From NCBI RefSeq assembly GCF_905171775.1, contig NC_053491.1, forward strand, positions 397,451,838 to 397,515,837: a DNA stretch of 64,000 bases, written 5' to 3'. This document shows, in pieces, positions 11,100 through 22,456 of the stretch; the first letter of the stretch is position 1, and each line of letters starts with the position of its first letter. A model generated the notes under the pieces. That model did no database searches. It had not been told where the DNA came from and worked only from the letters and a program-made list of their open reading frames with translations. The DNA is from Rana temporaria. Lineage: Eukaryota > Chordata > Amphibia > Anura > Ranidae. A program made the translations under genes and the position numbers.

Positions 11100-11562
11100 C
11101 TGCAACATCATAGCAGTCTGTTATTTTTTAAATTGCAACGTTGAAAAACCCAGATAGTAATGATGCTGCAACATTGAAAATCCCAGGATGTGATCACATT
11201 GCAACATTAAAAAACCCAGGATGTGATAATGCTGCGGCACTGAAAAACCCAGACTGTGATAACGCCGCAGCACTGAAAAACCCAGACTGTGATAATGCTG
11301 CAGCACTGAAAAACCCAGACTGTGGTAACGCCGCAGCACTGAAAAACCCAGACTGTGATAATGCTGCAGCACTGAAAAACCCAGACTGTGATAACGCCGC
11401 AGCACTGAAAAACCCAGACTGTGATAATGCTGCAGCACTGAAAAACCCAGACTGTGGTAACGCTGCAGCACTGAAAAACCCAGACTGTAATAACGGCGCA
11501 GCACTGAAAAACCCAGACTGTGATAATGCCACAGGAAAAAAAAAAAAAACAGACTGTGATAA
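11100..11562. repeat. 33-bp minisatellite with a 66-bp alternation
   Basis: Units of 33 bp carry GCACTGAAAAACCCAGACTG followed by TGATAA and a variable hexamer. From about 11220 units alternate between TGCTGC and CGCCGC after GATAA, a dimeric 66-bp pattern, with GGTAA variants every fourth unit. About twelve units are readable, degenerate at both edges. Because 33 is divisible by three, several frames on both strands stay open; no protein is inferred. Confidence 0.9.
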
Positions 11563-11567
11563 CACGT

Positions 11568-11670
11568 CTGTTTTTTTTCGGCAATATCAGTCTGGGTTTT
11601 TTTTCACCGCTGCAGCGCTAACATAGCATGGGTCTTTCAATGATGCAGCGTTATCACAGTCTGGATTTTT
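11568..11670. repeat. Inverted units of the 33-bp minisatellite
   Basis: 'CAGTCTGGGTTTTT' and 'GCAGCGTTATCACAGTCTGG' are reverse complements of the array unit, so the array sits in a palindromic arrangement. The inverted arm continues at 14097-14135 after the LINE insertion. Confidence 0.75.
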
Positions 11671-14096
11671 CAAAATTCAATACGTTTATTGGATTTTAGA
11701 AAAACAAGTGTAAACAAATCGGTACAGCATCCTGCAAGGCTATCTGTTAAAGAATATTACAGTTCAAAATCATGGTAAAATGAATGGGATAGCAGTCAGG
11801 AGATTTGTACACAAAAACACTACTACTACTACTACTACTACTACAGCCACTACGACTCAAGCTGTATAATCAAAATAAAAGGGAATTTCCCCAATTAAAC
11901 ATATATAACTTGTTTAACTTTATATACAAAAACTGTCCCCCTTAAAAGGTAACACCAACCACATAATAAAGTGAAAACCGCGACAAAGGGAAGGCGGAAA
12001 AAAAAACCCACAGCTGATGCTACTGAGGCGATTGAGCCTCTAAGGCTCTGAATCCCCCTTTTTATTTAGGAATTCTCCACAGAAAACCCCTTTGTTGCCC
12101 AGATACAGTGGTCACCTGACCAGCTTGGGGCAGCCAATGGGAATGCCTCCCACACTTTTCCCAGACTTAAGGGGGTTACCCAATAGTAAACTAGCAACCC
12201 CTTATACTGCCTAGCTACAGTTTGACCTGATTCCATAGGTCAAGGAGCCAATGGGAACTCTTCCCACAAATTCTGTTCTGAGGGGAGACTAGAAACCGCA
12301 ATCCCATGAGGCAAGGGGGGCTCGTAAAACAGTTTTTCCCACCTTTTCCTTGCATCAGTTGTTATTGTCACCATATCGTATGCTAGAAAACAACAATATG
12401 CATTTAAACACTAACAACTTAGAGGAAAAAGAAACACCTCTGTGGTTAAAAATGTTGAGCTTTGCCCAGAAGCCAGGGTCCAAAAGATCCTGAACTATTG
12501 CAAGTGTCTGGGTGACCATATGGGCACAGCTCCCTAAACCGAGCAGACATCAACACATCACCCCTGTGGGATCAATCTGTAGGTGTGCAGTGTCTCTTGT
12601 GGAGCTTAAATCCAAAGGCCACTGCGCCCCAGGCTCTTCATCAGAGGCCAGTAATCTCCATCTCAAAGCAGGGAAGCTGCAGATACATAAATCCTCGAAG
12701 CGTCTAGATCAGGGGTGCCCAATCTTTTGAAGAGTGAGGGCCACTTAAGCAACTTAGTAACCAGTCGCGGGCCACAGTGAGCGGAGCGGGCAGATGACAG
12801 GTCAAGGCTACTCTATAGGCCCTCCGGTCTGCCCAGATGGAAGGGGACGACTTAATTTCTGTTTTTCAGATTGGAGGTAGGTGGGCACAAACGGACATCT
12901 GTCACTCTATAGAGGGGAATTGAGGGTCCCATTTGGTCAGGCTGATCGTGTAAGAAGGGACTAAGACTGCTTTTACACTGATGTGCTGCGGTTTACCCAC
13001 ACCGCAGGTGTAGCGTAGTGCACCTGTGTATATCCTACGGGTTAGATGAATTTTGCCAAAGACTTCCCCCCCCTGTGGTAAAATCTGGCGCTGTAGAGGA
13101 CGATTCGGCTTATGGGGCTCTGCTTCGCAGCCGCTTTCTTCCTCTACCACCAGCTTCATTCACAACACTGATGCTGCGGTATGGCGAGTCGGCAACCGGC
13201 GATGTGGGCTTGCCAACCCGACATTTTAGAGCAGGAGGTCACGGGCCACATCAGAGGGCTCCGCGGGCCACTGGTTGGCCACCCCTGGTATAGATAATAT
13301 AATAGCTCAAAACAATTCTTATCAACTTGTAAACAAATAATCAACTTGGTTAGTCTTCTACCTCTTGTAAGGGGGGTACAAGTACCCCCCCAAATAGGCA
13401 GACGTTAAATAATAATAAAATAGGGAATGTAGAGGCAGGGAATCCAAGGAATCTCAGAGAGAAAAGAGAAAGTGTAAAGAAAAGAGGGAAGAAGCAGGAG
13501 ACCAAACAGTATCTGCGGTGCTCGGACAGAGAGATATCTTGCTCTACGTCGCCCAGGGTTCCCAAATAGCTTCACATTTTGCAAGTTTATCCTGTAGTTT
13601 AGCGACTATTAGCTCTTGAGACATAATCCATGATATTTTCCTCTTGGTCACTAACAATTATATGGAAGGTTTTTTGCATGCCCCTGCAAGCGTGATCTTG
13701 GCTCCCAGGAGAATGAAGAAGAACAGTGCCTGCATAGGTTTAATAATCTTCGCAGCTTTGTGGTTTAAGAGGGCTATGGCAAGATCTTGATAGATTGTCC
13801 CTGTGATTTTCCTCAACATGCAGAAAACCTTATGCCAGTAGGTCCTTATTAGAGGACATGAACCACCAGATATGGAACATTGAGTCCTCAAAACCTCTTC
13901 CCCTAAAGCACAAGGGGGGGGCATCTGGGTAGATCAACACCAACCTGGAGGGAACGTAGTACCATCTAGTCAACAGTTTAACATTAGCTTCAATTGGAGA
14001 GACATTCAAGATACCTTTAGAAGAACATTGGAACGCTTGAAAGCATTTGTTTTGGTTCCATGTATTCCCTGTGTCCAACTCCCAAGCTCGGGCAAG
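11671..14096 (-). mobile_element. L1/Tx1-like LINE, 5'-truncated, inserted in the minisatellite arm
   Basis: Matching 11-mers TCTGG(A/G)TTTTT at 11660-11670 and 14097-14107 look like the target-site duplication. On the minus strand about 14085-13660 encodes LLTRWYYVPSRL, then IYPDAPPLCFRG and HIWW, continuing after a frameshift near 13870 with a CPLIRTYW-like frame and AKITLAGACKKPSI. This is the C-terminal zinc-knuckle-like end of L1/Tx1-clade proteins. An AATAAA lies near the 3' end (about 11690, minus). The copy is dead: frameshifted, 5'-truncated, and carrying a hAT insertion. Confidence 0.75.
12710..13287. mobile_element. hAT-like non-autonomous element, nested in the LINE
   Basis: The ends read CAGGGGTGCCCAATC at left and GGTTGGCCACCCCTG at right. 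The flanking 8-mers are GTCTAGAT and GTATAGAT, seven of eight identical, fitting a hAT 8-bp duplication. No transposase is seen. Confidence 0.75.
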
Positions 14097-14135
14097 TCTG
14101 GGTTTTTAAATGCTGTTATGTTATCACAGTCTAGG

Positions 14136-14994
14136 TGATAGAGCACAAAAGGAGGGGAGATATCACCACAGTGCTGGGGTCACTTGCAAGGCTGGAAGTA
14201 CAGAGGCAGGGGCTGTACTTCCAGGGGAGCTTACACGTGATTTTACATGCAAAAGGAAAGAATCCATGCTGCATAGGTAAGTGAAAAAATTATCAAAAGA
14301 TAATGAAAACTTGCATGGAGCCAACTTTTTTTAAAAATAAACTTTACAGCTATACAAAGCAGTACCACGGTATGAGCCAATATTCATGAATACACCTTTC
14401 AGTTCTGTAGCATGTTAGATGCCTATTGGCTGAATGCCAATTCTGCCTATTGGGTTCCATTACTGTGCCTGGTTTATGAATTGTCTTTAGGTTTAAAATC
14501 AAAATAAAATACATGCACATAAAAGGCAGTAAATATATACCCTGCATGTTCTATTCGATTGGAAATTATCCAATTTGTATGGACCCATTGCTACAGTATG
14601 ATATTATTGTAAAGTGCTATGTAAACAGCTGGTGCTATAAAAATTGTGTATAATAATTACGGTATATAAAAAAAATGACATGTATTATTTCCTTAGCACA
14701 GGAAGTCAGGTGAGGACAATACAAATGACATTTTTTTTCTGAGACACCCAGACATTAAACGGCAGCAGTTTGATCTCTCTCCAAGAAATCTATTTGAATG
14801 TTTCCCCTTAAGGTGGAAAAAATTCCCAGCTTGCAATTTAATCCCATTTTCAACGCTGGATTTAACCCTTTAACCCTGCCACAGCCAGTTCAGTTCTTCT
14901 ATTTATTCTTAAGCTTTATGCATTTGTATTTATTGGTTATCCAAAAACAAAACCCTTAAAAAAATAAATATCTAAAAACGTCAGCGTTTCTTTA
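14136..14994. other. Intron-like sequence, nothing recognised
   Basis: AT-rich, with no paired terminal repeats and no coding resemblance. Confidence 0.4.
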
Positions 14995-15355
14995 ATGGAC
15001 AATTGCGCGGTCATGCAACACTGTACCCAAATAAAATTGATGTCCTTTTTTTCCCACAAATAGAGCATTCGTTTGGTGAGATTTGTTATTTTTTGCGCTA
15101 TAAAAACACATTAAATAAAAAATGTAAAATACCCAATTTCCTTATCCCTTTAGGCCAATATGTATGTATCTTGCTACATGTTTTTAGTAAAAAAAATAAT
15201 CCCAAAGAGCGTATAATTTATTGGTTTGCGCAAAAGTTATAGAGTCTACAAAGTATGGAATAGATCTATGAACTTTTTATTGTTTAATACTAGTAATGGC
15301 AGCGATCAGCTATTTTTAGCAGGACTGCGACATTTCAGCAGACAAATCTGACACT

Positions 15356-15849
15356 AAGGCCCCATACACACGAGAGGATTTATCCGCGGATACGGTCCAG
15401 CGGACCGTATCCGCGGATAAATCCTCTTGAGGATTTGCGCGGATTTCCATGCGATGGAGTGTACTCACCATCGAATCGAAATCCGCGCCGAAATCCTCTG
15501 GCGATGACGTGTCGCGCCATCGCCGCGATTATGACGCGGCGACGTGCTCGACGCTGTCATATAAGGAATTCCACGCATGCGTCGAATCATTACGACGCAT
15601 GCGGGGGATCCCTTCGGACGGATGGATCCGGTGAGTCTGTACAGACCAGCGGATCCATCCGTTGGGATGGATTCCAGCGGATAGATTTGATAGCATGTCA
15701 TCAAATATTTATCCGCTGGAAATCCATCCCAGGGGATAAATATCCGCGGAAACAGATCCGCTGGAGTGTACACACCATAGGATCTATCCGCTGAAACCCA
15801 TTCGCTGGGATTTTTCAGCGGATGGATTCTATCGTGTGTATGGGGCCTT
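15356..15849. mobile_element. MITE with perfect GGCCCCATACACACGA ends
   Basis: The ends GGCCCCATACACACGA and TCGTGTGTATGGGGCC are exact inverted repeats flanked by TAA and TTA. The interior is repeated GGATTTATCCGCGGAT / AGCGGATCCATCC-type motifs, a dense foldback. The core 'TTCCACGCATGCGTCGAATC' recalls the other TACACAC elements. The rest of the long frames are incidental. Confidence 0.8.
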
Positions 15850-16237
15850 AGTGACACTTTTTGGGGACCAGTGACAGCAATATAGCGATCAGTGTTTTTT
15901 TTTTTTTTTTTTTAAAGCACTGTCACTGTATAAATGACACTGGCAGGAAAGGGGTTAATATCAGGGGCAATCAAAGGGTTAAGTGTGCTCCTAGGGAGTG
16001 CTTTCCAACTGTGGGGCAATGCTGTGATTGGAGGAAAACAGAGATCCGTGTTTCTCCATTTCTTCCCTCACAGAACGGCGGTCGCCTCGTTTACATAGGC
16101 AGACCACCACTCTGACTCTCCTGTGTCCAATCACAGCGGGAGCAGGGCCCCGGTGGTGCGCCCCAGAGCCGAGGAGAGGTTTAAGTACAGGTACATGATT
16201 TTGCGCTTAAGGGCCACCCTGCTGCAGTATATGTACG

Positions 16238-16704
16238 CAGGGCCGCTGATAGGGGGGGACCACCAGTCCTCCTGTAGGGGGCCCAAACAGCAGGGGAATT
16301 AGTGTGATTTGGTGGAGGGGCAGTTACAGAAGAATGCCCTATGCAGCTCTCTGAAGCAGCTGAAAGCCATTTTCTACCCCTTCTGCCGGCTTTCAGCTGC
16401 TGCAGGGAGAGACACAGATACAGGGCATCATTCTGGTAATTGCTTCCCCGACACTGACACTGATTCACCTCCCTGTTCTGCCTGCTTCTGATCAATCCCC
16501 CTCCCCGTGTGTCCCCCACTGTGAATATATATTTTTTTATGTAAAAAAAACAAATAAAAGGGCTAATTCACACAGGTTTAATGTTAAGTTTGTGTCCACT
16601 AATAATGAATTTAGTGTATTTTTTGTGAAAATATGGTCTTGATATATTGGGGGGCCCTGCCAGGAAGGCTGTACGGGGCCCCGTGATTTCTAACAGCAGC
16701 CCTG
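16238..16704. mobile_element. hAT-like element with perfect 8-bp duplication
   Basis: TATGTACG occurs at 16230-16237 and 16705-16712. The ends are CAGGGCCGCTGATAGGG at left and TAACAGCAGCCCTG at right. It is about 467 bp and non-coding. Confidence 0.85.
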
Positions 16705-16735
16705 TATGTACGTGGGGCAGTCCTTAAGTGGTTAA

Positions 16736-17236
16736 AGCCGTGTCCAGCCCGATGAGATCAGAATTGGCAGATAGCAGTACACTTCAAATCCTACCAACTG
16801 CCTATATGAAGCTGAAGTATTGTGGTTCCTGCATGGGCTCTAGCTCACTCCTTTAAGCGGCCTTTAATATCCAACCTGGCTTTTAGCGGAATGAGTTGTT
16901 TCCTGGACAGACAGTGCCCCTTCCCTAGTGACAACCTATCACTACATTGGAGGAACATGTACAATGCTAAAAAAAAGCAATATTCTTTCAAAAAGCATAA
17001 AAAAAAAATTGCGCTAAAGTGTAATATAAATCAGCAAGAGCTGCACCTAAAGATCATCCGAATACATAGAATGATTTAAAAACATATGAAAAATATTGTG
17101 CACTTCCTGACAAAAATATTAATATAATACGGTTCAAATTGTAATGAGGAACTATAGAAAACATGTGAAAAATTTTCAATCAATGCAAATATATGAATAA
17201 ATAAATAAAAAATAATGGCCCATATACATCAACAAA
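16736..17236. other. Intron-like sequence, nothing recognised
   Basis: AT-rich with poly-A stretches; no gene or paired repeat is seen. Confidence 0.4.
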
Positions 17237-17800
17237 TTGATGTGTCACCAATGTGTTCAGAAAAAAAGGCAATTTTATTTCCATTTCTTCTATGCACTCC
17301 AAAGCCACCAACAGCGTGAAAAGTACTGCATATTCCAACACAGACTCGTGCCCTTCACCATACTAAAAGCCTCTTACCGGATCAATTGGATCCCCAATTA
17401 CAGAGATCAAACCAGCATGATACACGGACACTTCCAGGTGTCCTGTGGTTAACTGGATCTGGTCCAATAGATCCCGAGCAAAAGGTATCCAGTGGCTCCA
17501 AATACCAAAATTCCAGGTCACATTTATCTCATACAGCCGCAATAGAGGACGCACAAAGGACGCACATAGCATAAATACTAATAGATGTAGGTTTATTATT
17601 AAAAAGTAGAAAGGTACTCACATTGATAAAATTTTACACATGCGATCAAAAAGTAGACACTTTGCCAACAATTGGCATCAGCAGGCCTAATGACGATACA
17701 CGCTCTGGCCCTTCCCAACGCGTTTCAGGGAAGTCAGTAGGAATGAAATGGAAAGTATGGAGATTAAATCACTAACAGGGACACTATCATTAAATAAAAA
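17237..17800. repeat. Unclassified repeat-like block with ACGCGTTTC motif
   Basis: The block ends with 'CTTCCCAACGCGTTTCAGGG' and contains 'GTAGAAAGGTACTCAC'. A similar 'GTTTCACGGTATAACCGCTT' and 'CCTCAGGAGG' signature occurs at about 20338. ACGCGTTTC-plus-TCAGG signatures are common in vertebrate dispersed repeats; the class is not determined. Confidence 0.35.
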
Positions 17801-18608
17801 ATGTAATATTCAAAGTTGCTAATGATTAAGCATAACCTTATTGTGTGAAACACACCTTGGGTATTCTAATTAAAGGCATTTGGAACCTACGTCATGTGCA
17901 GCAATTTCTTCTCGACACTATTCACGGAGGCGAGCCGTGGCTAGCACTCACCCGGAGGTTCCATCAGCCTCATCCACATTTACCTGAAGCAGCAAATTTT
18001 CTTTACTTTGAACTCAAGCCTTAACTTCATTGCACACAGTAAGCTTCTCACAGTGTGCATCTGAACCTGTAGCAAGTCAAACTGAGCCTGCCTAATTTCC
18101 TCGCTAGAGGACTCCAAAATCATCTAGCCTTTCCTCCTGTCCTTGCTGTCCCGGCCAGCTCCTTTCATTCAATAAATATCAGTATTTCACTCATGCATCA
18201 CATGTGGGCGTTATCTAGGGTGGTCTGTATTCCAATACAGTAAATCTGGGAATGCCCACTCCTTCAGATTGACATCCATACTGCAAAGAGCCAGTCTACT
18301 GCTTGCATTAGATCGGAGGGCTCTTTAAGTGGAACTAATGTCTCCATACTTCCCTCTCCAATGGTCCTGCGCTGGGATCTTCTTCTGAGTGCCACTCTTT
18401 GTGCCTCTTCATTGACCAGTGGCGGATAACGTCCCTCCTGTGCATCTGCAGAAGGCTGTCATCCCAGCACTCGGAGACCATCCCAGCACTGTAATCTGAG
18501 CTGCGAATGCACGGCTCAGTTTACAGTGCCGGAGCAGACAGCAAGCAGTGCATGTCTCTTCTACAATAAAAGCCTGCCTGCTCACAGTTTTTTACTGCAG
18601 GACTTTAA
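17801..18608. other. Intron-like sequence, nothing recognised
   Basis: Moderate GC in 18330-18560, with no supported exon. Confidence 0.35.
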
Positions 18609-19013
18609 TTAAAGCGGAGTTCCAGTACAACACACACTCACCTGTCTCAGGATCCAGTGATGTGGCTGCCTGAACCCTTGTTCTCTCCCTCTCCTCTCCC
18701 CGGAATAACAAGTCTGGGCACTGGGCTGTGACAGCTAGCGGCTTCACAGTCGGATGTGCACTGCTCATGCGCAACCCGTGCTGCACCTCTTCAATGGTTG
18801 GGTAATCTTCTGGGTCCTGTGACGTGTCCCAGAAGACTGCAGTAAGGCAGAGGGAGAACTTTTGCTTGGATCACCTATGTGGACTGAGCAGGAGCGGGTA
18901 CCTTTCAAAACTAGGTACCTGCTTCCTCCCCAAAAATGACATGCCAAATGTGGCATAGGAGGGGGTGAGGGAGTAAATCAGAACTTCCCCTTTTGGGTAG
19001 AGCTCCGTTTTAA
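18609..19013. mobile_element. T2/Kolobok-like MITE
   Basis: TTAA on both sides. The left end is AGCGGAGTTCCAGTAC and the right end is GGGTAGAGCTCCGTT. The interior contains 'TCACCTGTCTCAGGATCCA', related to 'TACCTGTTCCAGGATCCA' in the element at 31749, so these two are one subfamily. Confidence 0.75.
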
Positions 19014-19340
19014 CTTCAGCTTTAAAAATACATATAAAGTATAATACTTACCATTACCATCTTTGGTTTCACCCTTAAACCATGCTTTGCTCAGCTGCAG
19101 ACCTAGAGCCTTCTATAGAATCTTCTGTATCTAAGACTTCCAGGTGAATCCAATGCTTGGGTTTCCCCCACTGCTCCCCCAAAGGGAGGAACTAGTAGCC
19201 AGGACAGAGGATAACCACAGGACACATCAGGGAGACACAGACATCCAACCCAATCTGGAACGATTACCCAAGCCAAAGAGACTACTCTTTCCACCGGGTA
19301 CTGGGAGAACTATCACAAGCTATAGGGCTACATTAGGAGG

Positions 19341-19825
19341 TTAAAGCGGAGGTTCACCCAAATAACATTTATATCAGACCAACTTCTTTATACTTCTAAC
19401 ATGTACAGTCCGCAATTTTTTTTTTTTTTTAGGCTGTACATACCTTCTAATCTATATTTGCAATCCGGCTTCCGGGTACTTCTCCCCGCGGGAGTAGGCG
19501 TTTCTATGCTGAGGAGGCATGTCATCTGGGAGGTCGCCCAGATGATTGACAACGTTTCAGAAAAAGTTCTCCCTGGCGGATAAGGCCCCGCCCCCCGTAT
19601 TGCGTAGGCACGAACAGGCAGAGCTGCGAGTCGGCTCTATACGGCGCCTGCGCACCGACTAGGAGCCGTGTAGAGCTGACTGCGCAGGCGCCGTATAGAG
19701 CTTCTTCATGTTCGGCTTCTTTCGGAAACGCTGTGTTTTGTGACGCGCCTACGCAATACGGGGGCGGGGCCTTATCCGCAGAGAAAAACTTTTCTGAAAC
19801 AACGTCAATCATCTGCCTGGCCTTC
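19341..19825. mobile_element. T2/Kolobok-like foldback, right end lost
   Basis: The left end is TTAAAGCGGAGGTTCACCC. Long arms 19532-19609 and 19747-19822 are inverted copies (shared motifs 'AGATGATTGAC', 'AACGTTTCAGAAAAAGTT', 'GGATAAGGCCCCGCCCCC', 'TATTGCGTAGGC'). No matching right terminus is seen before 20100. Confidence 0.7.
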
Positions 19826-20120
19826 AGGTCCTGGCAGAGCACTTCGACACATTGGCACAAGATTTCCTGCAAATGTGCAAACACGGCACAGAAAACAAAT
19901 TGTTTGCGCGTGCACAGGGGTGGGGCCACGTGTGAAGAGGCGTCGCGGGGCTCAGTCGGGAACCAAAGCCCTGCGGCACATCTGTACATCTGCAGAATTC
20001 CGGGTGGGGGGAAGCGAATGTCATTCTTGTCAAGGCAAGAAATGTGAAAGTGCTTCTTTGTAGGCCAAGAAATCTATTAAATAATAAAGGAAATAATGGG
20101 GGCAAAAGGGACCAGGGACA

Positions 20121-20700
20121 GTGGCTGATACTGATCCTATAGCAATCCCTCCCCCTAGGGTTGATGGACTATCTTGGTACGATAAAAACAACATACATAT
20201 TATGCAAAAGGAAAATGTATTACATATAAAAATTACACAATTTAATACATTGTTAAAATTGAGAAAGCAGAAGCTCAGGGTTCCCCCAAGCGTTATCGGT
20301 TATTGCAAACATATGGAATGGTCTGGGTCTCGACTAGTTTCACGGTATAACCGCTTCCTCAGGAGGTCCACTCCATTATTAGGTGGTCAAGTGCGGGACC
20401 AAAACCGCCCGAACAAAGTACCCCACGCGGTGGACATGGGGGATTATGCAGAGATCTCAAATAGTTGTTTAAGATGGTCGGGTGGATACCAAGCCAAAAG
20501 ATGGTTAATGGTGGTATGGAGGCAGAAAGACAGGTGGAATTGGGGACGCCCGCTTATACCACTGACTGAGTTATCTGAAAGGGTAAAGGGGTATATAGGT
20601 CCGGCAATGCGGTTGACTAACCAAAACGGATTATGGGGTTCCATGAATTTGCTGGAAGGTTAGGGATAGCAGCCTCCTGTGTCTGCCCCACATCTAGGAA
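20121..20700. repeat. Unclassified repeat-like block, open on the plus strand
   Basis: A plus-strand frame of 180 codons (20121-20663) is open, but I recognise no domain and it contains the dispersed 'GTTTCACGGTATAACCGCTT' plus 'CCTCAGGAGG' signature. It has no splice or Kozak support. It is most likely repeat-derived; a degenerate mobile-element protein cannot be excluded. Confidence 0.3.
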
Positions 20701-21921
20701 TCACCAGTGGAGAGAAAAAAATTAAAAAACAAATGCGAGAGGGGCAGGACAAAATTAAGAATAATTAAAGGCTGAAGGTCCTTTTTATAATTGACCCAAA
20801 AGACCCATGGCATCGTGTGACAGAAAATAAGTAATGTGGGGACAGCTTTGGATTGAAGGTGGCTAGTGCAGCAAAATCTTTTTTTTTTTTTTCACTGGTT
20901 CTCTGCTTTAAGAAGCGGATCTAAAGATTACAAGTAGACTATACAGACCTACACATAGGACGGGGAACTTTTAGACTTTATATCTTCAAACACTTCTGCG
21001 GAATATCTACCTCAGAGTGAACGTGAAGCTTAATGTGTTATTTTTTTCTTTTCATACAGGTAAAACTAGCTCCATGCAGCGATCATTTTTCTTCTACCGT
21101 CTCCTTTAGCTAATTATGCTACTGCCAGTAGCCAAATCAAACAAGAAGAGGAGAAAGGTCCTGCTTTACTTGTGCTCTAGGTAACTGCTGAAGAAGTCGC
21201 TTGGGACCTAAGGTTCTAGCCTTTGAAGTGGCTTTGCTTGGCTTGTGCCAAGTTACAGAGCAATGCATTTTTTTGACAGGCATAAATAAAGTTCAAGCTC
21301 TTTGCTGCAAGACCCGTAATGTGAATTTTATGAAGAAGTGTCAGCTAATGGTTGCTATTGTTTACCGCTTTTCCTTGAGAAGGAATAAGCCATCTTTTTT
21401 GGCTAGGCGTCCACAGATTTATAGGCCAATAGAAAATTATAGCCTGGCTGTTCTTGTTAAAATTACAGTCACTTTTAACACTTGAAGAGCCAGATAGATA
21501 TGACTTAACGTAAGAGTCAATCAAGATAAAATGCTCAGACATGGGCAGATTTGGTCATTTATTGGCGAATGATAAATGCATAAAAAACATGTTGAAGTTG
21601 CACCAACAATATTTTGTGAGGATCTTCCAATATTTTAACCCCCCTTAAAACTGGTGCCTGCCGGCCCTTTAAGGGGTTTAGAATGCAGGGAGGGGGAGCG
21701 TGACCGAAGTGATTAGCTGTCTCGGCGGTCACTTGATCGGAAAGCTCCCGATCACAAGCAGCGAACAAGAGCTTTCCGTTAGCTGCTGGTTACGCAGGGC
21801 GTGCACTCTCAGCACAGCTTTTTCAGAACTACTGCCCACAAATATACGGCCGCTCTGCGCCAAGGCCTGGCCCCTGAGAGGCCACTTTTGTGTGCGCTTA
21901 GAGGTTAAATAAATATCTATA
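20701..21921. other. Intron-like sequence, nothing recognised
   Basis: Near 21630-21905 'TTTAAGGGGTTTAGAATGCA' and a GC-richer block suggest an old dispersed repeat. No exon is supported. Confidence 0.35.
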
Positions 21922-22456
21922 TTAAAGGGGAGGTTCACCCTAAAAATGACTTTCTAGTATTACATTGGCCCCCCACATTACAATACAATTATGCCTATTA
22001 TGTGTTTTTTTTTGCGCTGTATATACCTTGATACAGCTTATTCACCTGTGGCTTCCGGGTTGCGAGTCCCGCGGGAGTGGGCGTTCCTAACATGCTGTTG
22101 ATTGACGTGATGACAAAAAACGAGCTCCCCCCGTCGCGTAAGCTGCATTACGATTGCCGAAAGGAGCCGAACGGCGGTGCGCAGGCGCAGTATAGCGCCG
22201 ACTCGCCGTTCGGCTCCTTTCGCCAATCGTGACGCTGCTTACGTGACGGGGGGAGCTCGTTTTTGGTCATCACGTCAATCACCAGCATGTTAGGAACGCC
22301 CACTCCCGCGGGACTCGCAACCCGGAAGCCACGGGTGAGATAGCTGTACCAAGGTATGTACAGCATACAAAAAAACATAATAGGCATAATTGTATTGTAA
22401 TGTGGGGGGCCAATGTAATACTAGAAAGTCGTTTTTAGGGTGAACCTCCCCTTTAA
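21922..22456. mobile_element. T2/Kolobok-like foldback, near-perfect palindrome
   Basis: TTAA flanks a 535-bp element whose ends, AGGGGAGGTTCACCCTAAAA and TTTTAGGGTGAACCTCCCCT, match the T2 consensus start TTAAAGGRR exactly. The arms stay closely complementary nearly to the centre, sharing 'ACTTTCTAGTATTACATTGG' and 'AGTCCCGCGGGAGTGGGCGT'. Confidence 0.85.

Larger units (their letters stand above)
14995..16735. repeat. Abundant ranid-type dispersed repeat, interrupted twice
   Basis: Motifs in order include 'CACTGTACCCAAATAAAATT', 'TTTTTCCCACAAATAGAGC', 'GGTTTGCGCAAAAGTTATAG', 'ACTAGTAATGGCAGCGATC', 'GACACTTTTTGGG', 'AAGGGGTTAA' and 'TCCTTAAGTGGTTAA'. I recognise this order from memory as a very common ranid repeat but cannot name its class. 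It is split by a MITE at 15356-15849 and a hAT at 16238-16704. Confidence 0.55.

Noticed and set aside
11121..11626. Repeat-peptide frames on both strands (NAAALKNPDCD-type and reverse)
   Set aside because: Same artefact from the 33-bp minisatellite; overlapping frames on both strands and all by unit length.
20121..20663. 180-codon plus-strand frame as a gene
   Set aside because: No recognised domain, no splice or promoter support, and it overlaps a dispersed 'GTTTCACGG' signature. Kept only as repeat-like.
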